The notes below the pieces were generated by a model that had not been told where the DNA came from, did not search any database, and was given only the letters and a program-made list of their open reading frames with translations. Below, one piece after another: positions 37,925 to 46,154 of a stretch of DNA of 64,000 nt; the stretch's first letter is position 1, and the number at the start of each line of letters is the position of its first letter. Made by a program: the position numbers and the translations under genes. Source of the stretch: Streptomyces pseudovenezuelae (lineage in GTDB: Bacteria; Actinomycetota; Actinomycetes; Streptomycetales; Streptomycetaceae); contig NZ_JARXVH010000003.1 in assembly GCF_029892565.1 (NCBI RefSeq), forward strand, positions 744,001 through 808,000. The letters are read 5' to 3'.

Positions 37925-40063
37925 ATGTCCATTTCCAGTACTGATCACGTCGTCATGCCCGAGAACGAGGGCGACGAGACGACCGTGGACGCCGCCGTGG
38001 AGGCGCCCGAGGTGACCTTCGCGTCGCTCGGTCTCCCCGAGGGCGTCGTGCGCAAGCTCGCGCAGAACGGCGTGACGGTCCCCTTCCCGATCCAGGCGGC
38101 GACCATCCCGGACGCCCTGGCCGGCAAGGACATCCTCGGCCGTGGCCGCACCGGCTCCGGCAAGACCCTCTCCTTCGGTCTGCCGGCGCTGGCTCAGCTG
38201 GCCGGCGGCCGCACCGAGAAGCACAAGCCGCGCGCCGTCATCCTCACCCCGACCCGTGAGCTCGCGATGCAGGTCGCGGACGCGCTGCAGCCCTACGGCG
38301 ACGTGCTCGGCCTCAAGATGAAGGTCGTCTGCGGCGGTACGTCGATGGGCAACCAGATCTACGCCCTGGAGCGCGGCGTCGACGTCCTCGTCGCCACCCC
38401 GGGCCGCCTGCGCGACATCATCAACCGCGGCGCCTGCTCGCTGGAGAACATCCAGATCGCCGTCATCGACGAGGCCGACCAGATGTCCGACCTGGGCTTC
38501 CTGCCCGAGGTCACCGAGCTGCTCGACCAGGTCCCGGCCGGCGGCCAGCGCATGCTGTTCTCGGCCACGATGGAGAACGAGATCTCCACGCTGGTCAAGC
38601 GCTACCTGACCGACGAGGTCACGCACGAGGTCGACAGCGCGCAGGGCAACGTCACGACGATGTCCCACCACATCCTCATCGTGAAGCCCAAGGACAAGGC
38701 GCCGGTCACCGCCGCGATCGCCTCCCGCAAGGGCCGCACGATCATCTTCGTCCGCACCCAGCTGGGCGCCGACCGCATCGCCGAGCAGCTGCGCGAGTCC
38801 GGCGTGAAGGCCGACGCGCTGCACGGCGGCATGACGCAGGGCGCCCGTACGCGGACGCTGGCGGACTTCAAGGACGGCTACGTCAACGCGCTCGTCGCGA
38901 CCGACGTCGCCGCCCGCGGTATCCACGTCGACGGCATCGACCTGGTCCTGAACGTGGACCCGGCCGGCGACCACAAGGACTACCTGCACCGTGCGGGGCG
39001 TACCGCTCGCGCGGGCCGCACCGGCACCGTCGTGTCCCTCTCCCTGCCGCACCAGCGGCGGCAGATCTTCCGGCAGATGGAGGACGCGGGCGTCGACGCC
39101 GGCCGTCACATCATCAACTCCGGTACGGCCTTCGAGCCCGAGGTCGCCGAGATCACCGGCGCCCGTTCGATGACCGAGGTCCAGGCCCAGTCGGCGGGCG
39201 ACGCCGCGCAGCAGGCCGAGCGCGAGGTCGCCCAGCTCACCAAGGAGCTGGAGCGGGCCACGCGCCGCGCGTCCGAGCTGCGCGAGGAGTCCGACCGACT
39301 GATCGCCCGCGCCGCCCGTGAGCGGGGCGACGACCCGGAGGCCGCGGTGGCCAAGGCGGCGGCGGTGGTCGAGGCAGCGGCGGCGCAGGCCGTCGTCGAG
39401 ACGCCGGCGCGCGAGGAGTCCTCTTCGTACGAGCGTCCGCGTCAGCAGCGTGACGAGCGCGGCAACTACGAGCGCCGTGACCGTCGTGACGACCGCCCGT
39501 CGGGTGGCTTCCGTCGCGACGACCGTGGTGGCAACGACCGTGGTGGCCGTTCCTTCGAGCGTCGTGACGACCGCCCCTCGGGTGGCTTCCGCCGTGACGA
39601 CCGTGGTGGCAACGACCGTGGTGGCCGTTCCTTCGAGCGTCGTGACGACCGCCCGTCCGGTGGCTTCCGTCGCGACGACCGTGGTGGCAACGACCGTGGT
39701 GGCCGTTCCTTCGAGCGCCGTGACGACCGTCCCTCCGGCGGCTTCAACAGCGACCGCCGTGAAGGCGACCGTGGTGGCCGTTCCTTCGAGCGCCGTGACG
39801 AGCGTCCCTCGGGTTCGGGCGGCTTCCGCCGGGACAACGACCGTCGGGACAACGACCGTGGCGGCTTCCGCCGTGACGACCGCCCCGCGACCGGTCACCG
39901 GGGCAGCGACCGCCCGTTCAACCGTGACCGCCAGGGCGACCGCCCCGGCTTCCGCGCCGGCGGCCACGACCGCCCGGGCCACCGCGGCACCACCGGCACG
40001 GGTACCGGCACCGGTTCCTTCGGCCGCCGCGACGACAAGCCGCGCTGGAAGCGCAACGGCTGA
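37925..40063 (+). CDS. DEAD-box RNA helicase with arginine/glycine-rich repeat tail
   Basis: The 712-residue protein has the RecA-like core of a CsdA/RhlE-type helicase: GRTGSGKT (74-81), PTRELA, DEAD (182-185), FSATM, and HRAGRTARAGR. It unwinds RNA and probably assists ribosome assembly and mRNA turnover in the cold. After a coiled-coil-like segment (about 425-470) the tail from about 498 is basic and repetitive, with three exact-length 26-residue repeats (DDRPSGGFRRDDRGG...RSFERR, residues 520-597) and several partial ones. Such tails bind RNA and can drive condensates. The leader is long (236 bp from the preceding gene). A TTCG-loop terminator follows at 40141. Confidence 0.95.
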   Translation: MSISSTDHVVMPENEGDETTVDAAVEAPEVTFASLGLPEGVVRKLAQNGVTVPFPIQAATIPDALAGKDILGRGRTGSGKTLSFGLPALAQLAGGRTEKHKPRAVILTPTRELAMQVADALQPYGDVLGLKMKVVCGGTSMGNQIYALERGVDVLVATPGRLRDIINRGACSLENIQIAVIDEADQMSDLGFLPEVTELLDQVPAGGQRMLFSATMENEISTLVKRYLTDEVTHEVDSAQGNVTTMSHHILIVKPKDKAPVTAAIASRKGRTIIFVRTQLGADRIAEQLRESGVKADALHGGMTQGARTRTLADFKDGYVNALVATDVAARGIHVDGIDLVLNVDPAGDHKDYLHRAGRTARAGRTGTVVSLSLPHQRRQIFRQMEDAGVDAGRHIINSGTAFEPEVAEITGARSMTEVQAQSAGDAAQQAEREVAQLTKELERATRRASELREESDRLIARAARERGDDPEAAVAKAAAVVEAAAAQAVVETPAREESSSYERPRQQRDERGNYERRDRRDDRPSGGFRRDDRGGNDRGGRSFERRDDRPSGGFRRDDRGGNDRGGRSFERRDDRPSGGFRRDDRGGNDRGGRSFERRDDRPSGGFNSDRREGDRGGRSFERRDERPSGSGGFRRDNDRRDNDRGGFRRDDRPATGHRGSDRPFNRDRQGDRPGFRAGGHDRPGHRGTTGTGTGTGSFGRRDDKPRWKRNG
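39482..39715 (+). repeat. Three 78-bp in-frame tandem repeats in the helicase gene
   Basis: Units begin at 39482, 39560 and 39638 (cgtcgtgacgaccgcc), each exactly 78 bp, and differ only at a few third positions. A fourth, diverged unit starts at 39716. The near-identical codons point to recent expansion. Confidence 0.92.
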
Positions 40064-40078
40064 CGGCGAGTAGCCGAC

Positions 40079-40138
40079 GCCGGTTGAATTGAGGCCGGTT
40101 GAACTGAGACCGGTTGAACTGAGACCGGTTGATTTGAG
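40079..40138 (+). repeat. Four 15-bp tandem repeats after the helicase
   Basis: Consecutive units gccggttgaattgag, gccggttgaactgag, accggttgaactgag and accggttgatttgag lie between the helicase stop and its terminator, so they would be part of the 3' untranslated RNA. Confidence 0.85.
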
Positions 40139-40140
40139 GA

Positions 40141-40179
40141 AGGGCCCGTACGACTTCGGTCGTACGGGCCCTATCCTTT
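40141..40179 (+). terminator. Intrinsic terminator after the DEAD-box helicase
   Basis: AGGGCCCGTACGAC and GTCGTACGGGCCCT form a 14-bp stem closed by a TTCG tetraloop, with TCCTTTT following. Confidence 0.92.
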
Positions 40180-40206
40180 TGCTCTTCTGACTTTCTTTGA
40201 CGTTCT

Positions 40207-42327
40207 ATGACTGTCCTGGGGGGACACTTGACCCGGCCTGCCCGGATCGCGCTCACACTTGCGGCTCTGACCGCTCTGGGCGCCGGTTCGCTGACCACCG
40301 CGGGCCCGGCGGCCGCGGACACCACGCCCGCACTCGTCCGGACCGACGGCGTATGGGGCATCGACCTCGCGGGGGGCGTGCTCACCACGGTCGAGGTGGC
40401 CCCGAGCGGCTACCAGTTCGTGCTCAACCGGCCGGTCTCCGCGGACGGTTCGACGGTGGGCGCGTACGAGTCCCGTGGCTATGTGGACGCGTTCGCCGCC
40501 GACGTGCACGTGCAGCGGGTGCCCTGCGACGCCGGCTCCTGCGTGCCGCTGCGGGGGACCGGGAACGGCGATGTCGGCTACTTCTTCGTCGAGGGCGGCA
40601 AGGAGTACGCGCAGGTCCATCTGAGCCCGACGACCTACCACTCGGCCGAGGAACCCGGCGTGACCGGCGGCCGGTTCGTGGACGGCACCGGCCGCTACTT
40701 CGTCTACGACGCCGCCTCGACCGGCAAGCAGTACGTCGACTCGACCCAGCCGTACCAGAGCCAGGACGTGCGCAGGACGCGCGCGATCACCGCCGCCTCC
40801 GTGTGGGGAACGCGCCTGTACACGCCGGGTTCCGGGGCCGGCACGGTCACCGCGTACGACCTGGAGCAGAAGAAGACCGTCGAGACGCTCGCCACGGGCG
40901 CGCCCTGCACGGTCAAGGAGCTGCAGGTGGTGGGCCGTTGGGTCTACTGGAACTGCGGTGCCACCGGCGCGGCGGGGGTCTACGACCGTACGGCGAAGAA
41001 GAAGATCACCGTGCCGTCCGGGCCCGCGCTCGTCGGCGACGGCTATCTGGTCCGGCACGACCGCACCGCCGGGAAGCTGCTGCTCACCGACTTCCACACC
41101 GGTACGGCCGCGGCAGTGCGGGAGATCGCCGACCTGGCCGCCGGGAACACCGCCGACCAGCGGCGGCAGACCTGGTCCGTTGACAAGTTCGGCGGGGACA
41201 TCGCGTACGTGGACGCCGACCACGATGTGCACGTCGTGCAGAGCGGGGTGCCGTCGCAGCCGCTGGCGGCGATCGAGTCCGAGGTGGCCGGCGACTACGT
41301 ACACGCCAAGGACCTTTTCTGGAACAGCACTTGGCAGCTCAGCAAGCCCGCCGCCTGGACCCTCACGGTGAAGGACCACCTGGGCCGGGCCGTGCACACC
41401 CAGACCGGTACGGGCGCGGCGGTCGACGCCGAGTGGACCGGGAAGACGGACGCGGGGACGTACGCGTACAACGGCGCCTACACCTGGACCCTGACCGCCA
41501 AGGCCACCGAGGGCAGCGGCTCGTACACGACCTCGGGCGCCTTCGGGCTCAACGGCGGCCTGCAGGGCTTCCACGACCAGGCCGGCTACAGCTACGGCGA
41601 ACTGGTCACCCTCAACTCCGCGGGCGGCCTGACCCTGCAGTACACCAAGGGCAAGGGCACCTTCGACTTCAAGGACTCCGCGTCCGGCTGGCCGGCCGGG
41701 ACGGTGGCCGTGCCGTTCGGCGACATGGGCGGCGACCGGTGCGCCGAGATGCTGGTCCGGATGCCGAACGGCGAACTGCGCCGCTACGCGGGCAAGTGCG
41801 GGGGGTCGTACGCACCGTCGAGCGGCCACACCTCGCTGGGCACCGGCTGGAACGCGTACAACGTCCTCACCGCCCCTGGCGACCTGACCGGCGACGGCCG
41901 AACCGATCTGCTGGCCCGCAAGACCTCGACCGGCGACGTCTATCTCTTCGCCAACAACGGTGCGGGGAAGCTGAAGGCGGGCGTGAAGATCCGGACCTGG
42001 TCGACGTACAAGAAGATCGTGGGCGCCGGTGACCTGAACGGCGACGGTTTCGGGGACGTCCTGGCGCTGGACAAGTCGGGCACGCTCTGGCGGTACGACG
42101 GCACCGGGGCGGGTCAGGTGAAGGAGCGGGTGAAGGTCTTCTCCGGCTGGGGGGCGACGTACAACGCGGTCGTCGGCGTCGGCGACATCACCGGGGACGG
42201 CAAGAACGACCTGGTCGTGCGGGACACGGCGGGCAATCTGTACCGCCAGACCGGCACCGGGAAGGGGTCGTTCGCGGCGCGGGTGAAGATCGCGACGGGG
42301 TGGAAGGGCTACAAGGGTCTTTTCTAG
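40207..42327 (+). CDS. Secreted FG-GAP/VCBS-repeat protein
   Basis: The product (up to 706 residues) has a Sec signal peptide (RIALTLAALTALGAGSLTTAGPAAA) and an extracellular beta-propeller. The C-terminal third has calcium-binding-type FG-GAP units GDLTGDGRTDLLAR, GDLNGDGFGDVLAL and GDITGDGKNDLVVR. The middle has a FlgD-Ig-like segment (WTLTVKDHLGRAVHTQTGTGAA...TYTWTLTA type). Function is likely surface adhesion or polymer binding. ATG 40207 is the first start but has no ribosome-binding site; TTG 40228 follows GGGGGGACAC and gives a more typical signal peptide (MTRPARIALT), so it may be the true start. Confidence 0.88.
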   Translation: MTVLGGHLTRPARIALTLAALTALGAGSLTTAGPAAADTTPALVRTDGVWGIDLAGGVLTTVEVAPSGYQFVLNRPVSADGSTVGAYESRGYVDAFAADVHVQRVPCDAGSCVPLRGTGNGDVGYFFVEGGKEYAQVHLSPTTYHSAEEPGVTGGRFVDGTGRYFVYDAASTGKQYVDSTQPYQSQDVRRTRAITAASVWGTRLYTPGSGAGTVTAYDLEQKKTVETLATGAPCTVKELQVVGRWVYWNCGATGAAGVYDRTAKKKITVPSGPALVGDGYLVRHDRTAGKLLLTDFHTGTAAAVREIADLAAGNTADQRRQTWSVDKFGGDIAYVDADHDVHVVQSGVPSQPLAAIESEVAGDYVHAKDLFWNSTWQLSKPAAWTLTVKDHLGRAVHTQTGTGAAVDAEWTGKTDAGTYAYNGAYTWTLTAKATEGSGSYTTSGAFGLNGGLQGFHDQAGYSYGELVTLNSAGGLTLQYTKGKGTFDFKDSASGWPAGTVAVPFGDMGGDRCAEMLVRMPNGELRRYAGKCGGSYAPSSGHTSLGTGWNAYNVLTAPGDLTGDGRTDLLARKTSTGDVYLFANNGAGKLKAGVKIRTWSTYKKIVGAGDLNGDGFGDVLALDKSGTLWRYDGTGAGQVKERVKVFSGWGATYNAVVGVGDITGDGKNDLVVRDTAGNLYRQTGTGKGSFAARVKIATGWKGYKGLF

Positions 42328-42349
42328 AGGGCCACTTTCTAGCCAAGTT

Positions 42350-42363
42350 GTGACGTGTGTCAC
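42350..42363. promoter_or_regulatory. Crp-like site before the amino-acid permease
   Basis: GTGACGTGTGTCAC is GTGAC-GTGT-GTCAC, an exact fit to the Streptomyces Crp motif GTG-N6-GNCAC. It lies 27 bp upstream of the permease ATG, where binding would affect its promoter. Confidence 0.4.
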
Positions 42364-42390
42364 GCCCCCGGTGTGGGAATTGCTGGGGGC

Positions 42391-43953
42391 ATGACAGAAG
42401 ACGCCATAGCGAGTGGGCACTCGGGCCAAACGGACTCAGGTCTTTCGGACGAGGAACGGCTTGCCCAGCTCGGCTACACGCAGGTTCTCGCCCGCCGGAT
42501 GTCGGCGTTCTCCAACTACGCGGTGTCCTTCACGATCATCTCGGTCCTGTCGGGCTGTCTGACGCTGTACCTGTTCGGCATGAACACGGGCGGCCCGGCG
42601 GTGATCACCTGGGGCTGGGTGGCCGTGGGCCTGATGACCCTCTTCGTCGGCCTGTCGATGGCCGAGATCTGTTCGGCGTATCCGACGTCGGCGGGCCTGT
42701 ACTTCTGGGCGCACCGGCTCGCGCCACCCCGCACCGCGGCCGCCTGGGCGTGGTTCACGGGCTGGTTCAACGTGCTGGGTCAGGTCGCGGTGACCGCCGG
42801 CATCGACTTCGGCGCCGCGTCCTTCCTGGGCGCGTACCTGAACCTCCAGTTCGACTTCGAGGTCACGCCGGGCCGGACGGTCCTGCTCTTCGCGGGCATC
42901 CTGATCCTCCACGGCCTCCTCAACACCTTCGGCGTCCGCATCGTCGCCATCCTCAACAGTGTCAGCGTGTGGTGGCACGTGCTGGGTGTCGGCCTCATCG
43001 TCGGCGCGCTGGCCTTCGTACCGGACCACCACCAGTCCACGTCCTTCGTCTTCACGCAGTTCGTGAACAACACGGGCTGGGGCAGCGGGGTGTACGTGGT
43101 CCTGCTCGGCCTGCTGATGGCGCAGTACACCTTCACCGGCTACGACGCGTCGGCCCACATGACGGAGGAGACGCACGACGCGTCCACGGCGGGCCCGAAG
43201 GGCATCGTCCGCTCGATCTGGACGTCGTGGATAGCGGGCTTCGTCCTCCTGCTGGGCTTCACCTACGCGATCCAGAACTACGACAAGGAGCTCGGCTCCG
43301 CGACGGGTGCGCCGCCGGCCCAGATCCTGCTGGACGCGCTGGGCGCGACGGCGGGCAAGCTGCTCCTGCTGGTGGTCATCGGGGCGCAGTTGTTCTGCGG
43401 GATGGCCTCGGTGACGGCCAACAGCCGTATGATCTACGCCTTTTCACGCGACGGCGCGCTGCCGTTCTCGCGGGTCTGGCACACGGTGAGCCCGCGGACG
43501 CGGACGCCGGTGGCGGCGGTGTGGCTGGCGGCGGGCGGCGCGCTGGTCCTGGGCCTGCCGTACCTGATCAACGTCACGGCGTACGCGGCGGTGACCTCCA
43601 TCGCCGTCATCGGCCTCTACATCGCGTATGTCGTCCCTACCCTGTTGCGGCTGCGCAAAGGCGAGGACTTCCAGCGGGGGCCGTGGCATCTGGGACGTTG
43701 GTCGCGGGTCATCGGGGTGGTGTCGGTGGTGTGGGTCGCCGTCATCACGATCCTCTTCATGCTTCCGCAGGTGTCGCCGGTCACCTGGGAGACCTTCAAC
43801 TACGCGCCGGTCGCTGTGCTGGTGGTGCTCGGGTTCGCGTGGGGGTGGTGGCAGGTCTCGGCCCGGCACTGGTTCTTGAATCCGGACCATGAGCGGACGG
43901 CGGCGCGGGTGGCGGCTCGGGGCGGGGGGTCTGTGGGGAAGGCGGATTCGTAG
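42391..43953 (+). CDS. APC-family amino acid permease
   Basis: The 520-residue protein has 12 predicted membrane helices in the APC/amino-acid-choline-transporter layout: helix 1 SFTIISVLSGCLTLYLFGMNTGGPAVITWGW (start of the unwound substrate site, seen as SGCLTLY), SMAEICSAYPTSAGLYFW on helix 3, FTGYDASAHMTEET on helix 6 and SRMIYAFSRDGALPF on helix 8. The AEICSAYPTSGGLY-type motif points to the GABA/choline-like subgroup. It imports amino acids or amines by proton symport. ATG 42391 follows GCTGGGGGC. A Crp-like palindrome precedes it. Confidence 0.93.
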   Translation: MTEDAIASGHSGQTDSGLSDEERLAQLGYTQVLARRMSAFSNYAVSFTIISVLSGCLTLYLFGMNTGGPAVITWGWVAVGLMTLFVGLSMAEICSAYPTSAGLYFWAHRLAPPRTAAAWAWFTGWFNVLGQVAVTAGIDFGAASFLGAYLNLQFDFEVTPGRTVLLFAGILILHGLLNTFGVRIVAILNSVSVWWHVLGVGLIVGALAFVPDHHQSTSFVFTQFVNNTGWGSGVYVVLLGLLMAQYTFTGYDASAHMTEETHDASTAGPKGIVRSIWTSWIAGFVLLLGFTYAIQNYDKELGSATGAPPAQILLDALGATAGKLLLLVVIGAQLFCGMASVTANSRMIYAFSRDGALPFSRVWHTVSPRTRTPVAAVWLAAGGALVLGLPYLINVTAYAAVTSIAVIGLYIAYVVPTLLRLRKGEDFQRGPWHLGRWSRVIGVVSVVWVAVITILFMLPQVSPVTWETFNYAPVAVLVVLGFAWGWWQVSARHWFLNPDHERTAARVAARGGGSVGKADS

Positions 43954-44114
43954 GGGGGAGCCGGGACGGGGCGGGCTTCGGCCGGTCCTGTGTCCGTTCT
44001 CTGTCGGTCTTCTGGCGATCTGTCGCCGATCTTCCGCGCCGACGCGGCCGTGTCTCCGATACCCGATCGGAGACGCGGCCGGGTCCGGCTATGCTCGGGG
44101 AGGCAACATCGCCT

Positions 44115-44187
44115 GGGCCCTTAGCTCAATTGGCAGAGCAGTGGACTTTTAATCCATTGGTTGTGGGTTCGAGTCCCACAGGGCCTA
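44115..44187 (+). tRNA. tRNA-Lys(UUU)
   Basis: The 73-nt plus-strand cloverleaf has acceptor GGGCCCT/AGGGCCT (G-U at 1-72), D arm GCTC/GAGC, anticodon loop CTTTTAA (anticodon UUU) and T loop TTCGAGT, discriminator A. Confidence 0.96.
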
Positions 44188-44224
44188 CCGGTGGTGGGCG
44201 GGGACATAACCTCTGACCTGCTGT

Positions 44225-44270
44225 GCGGCGCCTGATTCGACTTCGGTCGGGTCGGGCGCCGCTTCGTTTT
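44225..44270 (+). terminator. Terminator after tRNA-Lys
   Basis: GCGGCGCC (44225-44232) pairs with GGCGCCGC (44255-44262); an inner GAC-TTCG-GTC hairpin and a TTCGTTTT tract follow the pattern of a terminator. Confidence 0.75.
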
Positions 44271-44315
44271 CCGCACCGCGAAGGGGGCGGCCAGGACCGG
44301 TGGTGCCTGACGTTC

Positions 44316-44585
44316 TCACCGGTGCCAGGCCGGTGGGCGTTTCTCGGTGAACGCGTGGGCGCCTTCGGCCGCGGCGGCGGTGGTGGCGGTGGTGGCGAAG
44401 ACGGGTGTACCGAGGGGGTCCTGGACGGTGCAGGCGGTGTGGTCGTCGAGACCGCGGGTGTCCTGGACGATCCGCTTCGTGACGTGGACGGCGTCGCGGG
44501 AACGGGCCTGGACACGGTCGGCCGGCGCAAGGGCCGCGTGAAGGGCTCCGCCTTCGCCGGTGAGCCGCGCGGTGACCGTCTCCCT
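44316..44585 (-). pseudogene. C-terminal remnant of an enoyl-CoA hydratase (crotonase)
   Basis: The minus frame reads LTGEGGALHAALAPADRVQ, then SRDAVHVTKRIVQDTRGL, PLGTPVF and EGAHAFTEKRPPAW up to a stop at 44316. This is the order and wording of a crotonase C-terminus (ADRI...AV..TK..., EG..AF.EKR.P.W). The N-terminal two thirds, including the oxyanion-hole glycines and catalytic residues, are absent; upstream in frame is low-complexity sequence antisense to another coding-like fragment. I read it as a truncated relic. The exact 5' limit is uncertain. Confidence 0.5.
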
Positions 44586-44721
44586 CACCACCACGACCGC
44601 CCCGCCGGACCTCGTCGCCCTCAACCGCGCGACCGGCGCTCTCCTCGACCACGCCCTCTGCGCCAAGCCCAGCAAGCCCAGCAAGCCCGGCAAGCCCACC
44701 AAGGCCTCGGCGACGAGCTAG
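44560..44721 (+). pseudogene. Coding-like fragment, unknown
   Basis: A plus-strand frame with strong third-position G/C reads (M)SRAVTVSLTTTTAPPDLVALNRATGALLDHALCAK, then Lys-Pro-Ser repeats and TAG at 44719-44721. There is no ribosome-binding site and no room for a full gene. It looks like the tail of a lost protein or a very small gene. Its stop overlaps the convergent acyltransferase stop. Confidence 0.3.
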
Positions 44722-45935
44722 TTGTCGCGCTGCTCGGCCGGCCTGGTGATCCGCATCGCCGTCCACGACCGATTCCGCTTGAACGGCAGTTCGAAGAAGC
44801 GCGCGAACAGCCATCCCGTCGCCAGCGACGCCGGCACGCTCAGCAGGACCGTGAGGGCGAAGGTCGGCAGGCCGGGTGAGACGACCCGCGGAGCGATCTC
44901 GCGGACGGCGATCATGACGATCGGCAGGTGGATGAGGTAGAGGCTGTACGAGATGTCGCCGAGGCTGCGGATCGCGCGGGTGGACAGCAGGCGCATGAGG
45001 GAGACAGGGCGGCCCGTGGCGACCGCGACGAGCAGCAGCGTCATGGCGGGGGCCGCGGCCAGGTCCACCCAGAAGTAGTGGCTCACCGTCCAGGTCGAGC
45101 CCTTGACGGCTACAACGCCCAGCAGCGGTACGGCGGCCAGGGCGGCGAGCCAGTGCCACGGCAGCCGCCGGATCCGCTCCCGCGCGACGACGATTCCGGC
45201 ACCGACCAGGCCGGCCACGAAGACCGGGGCGAGGTTCGGGGTCAGCCAGTTCATGCCCTCGACCGGGTTCGCGTTCGCCGCCAGCAGGCCGCGGGCGATC
45301 GCCAGCAGGGTCACGCCCGTCACCAGGACGACCGCGCCCAGGCGCCGCCGGATGAACAGGAGCACGGGGAAGACCAGGTAGAGCTCCGCCTCCACCGCGA
45401 TCGACCAGAACGCCCCGTTCGGGGTCGGTGCCGCGGCCACGTCCTGGGCCAACAGGCCGTAGACCACGACCGTCTTGAGGGTCGGCGGGCCGAAGTGCGA
45501 GGCGGGGACGATGAAGTAGGCGACCGCCAGACTCAGTACGAGGGCCGCCCAGTACGGCGGCAGGATGCGCCAGGCGCGGCGGCTCAGGAAACGGGCGGTG
45601 CCGCCTGGGTGCCAGCCGTTGCGGGCGGCGGAGATCGCCAGGGAGAAGCCGGACAGGACGAGGAAGAAGACGACGGCGAGGCGGCCGTACATGAGCCAAC
45701 CCAGCCAGGACGGACCCGAGTTGCGCGGGAAGCCGGGGAAGGCCAGCAGCCAGCAGTGGAACAGGACCACGTAGAGGGCGGCCAGGCCGCGCAGACCGTC
45801 CAGGCCCGGTACGTGGCGGGGGACCCGTACTTCTGCCGTGTCCTCCCGCTCCCGTGCCGGGACTACGGGTGAGTCGAGCGTGCTGACGGATCGGCTCGGT
45901 TCCGGTGAGATCGCTGGGCCCCCTTCGTTCGGCAC
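44718..45935 (-). CDS. Acyltransferase 3 family membrane protein
   Basis: The 405-residue protein has about ten membrane helices and the family start GLDGLRGLAALYVVLFH, with the conserved catalytic His at its end. Later landmarks are LVLSGFSLAISAARNGW, FLSRRAWRILPPYW and the AFWSIAVEAELYLVFPVLL block. It transfers acyl groups, usually acetyl, to sugars or envelope polymers on or across the membrane. GTG 45935 follows GAGGGTTCG and leaves about 35 cytosolic residues before the first helix; a longer start at 46028 is possible. It diverges from a sensor kinase. Confidence 0.9.
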   Translation of the reverse strand: MPNEGGPAISPEPSRSVSTLDSPVVPAREREDTAEVRVPRHVPGLDGLRGLAALYVVLFHCWLLAFPGFPRNSGPSWLGWLMYGRLAVVFFLVLSGFSLAISAARNGWHPGGTARFLSRRAWRILPPYWAALVLSLAVAYFIVPASHFGPPTLKTVVVYGLLAQDVAAAPTPNGAFWSIAVEAELYLVFPVLLFIRRRLGAVVLVTGVTLLAIARGLLAANANPVEGMNWLTPNLAPVFVAGLVGAGIVVARERIRRLPWHWLAALAAVPLLGVVAVKGSTWTVSHYFWVDLAAAPAMTLLLVAVATGRPVSLMRLLSTRAIRSLGDISYSLYLIHLPIVMIAVREIAPRVVSPGLPTFALTVLLSVPASLATGWLFARFFELPFKRNRSWTAMRITRPAEQRDN

Positions 45936-46103
45936 CGAACCCTCGGCTCGGCGCCACCCACAGTGACTGATACGTCGCAATTGGGCGAGGAGTTCAATGG
46001 GCGCGTACGGCGGTTTCGGGGGTCGCACGAGAGCTTGCCGCCACGAGGGTCAGGGGCGCCGTGGTCAGGAGGGTTCCCGCCAGGGGTTTCCACCAGCCCA
46101 AAT

Positions 46104-46121
46104 GGTGTAGCCCGCTACACC
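46104..46121. promoter_or_regulatory. Perfect palindrome before the orphan sensor kinase
   Basis: GGTGTAGC-CC-GCTACACC has 8-bp arms and lies 33 bp upstream of the kinase ATG and about 170 bp before the divergent acyltransferase GTG. A TAGCGT -10-like element (46143-46148) follows. Confidence 0.5.
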
Positions 46122-46154
46122 GCGCCCCCCACCCCCGTCGCTTAGCGTTGCCCC

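Noticed and set aside
40079..40138. CRISPR-like or iteron array
   Set aside because: The 15-bp units have no spacers and no replication gene is near; the position between a stop and a terminator fits a 3' untranslated region.
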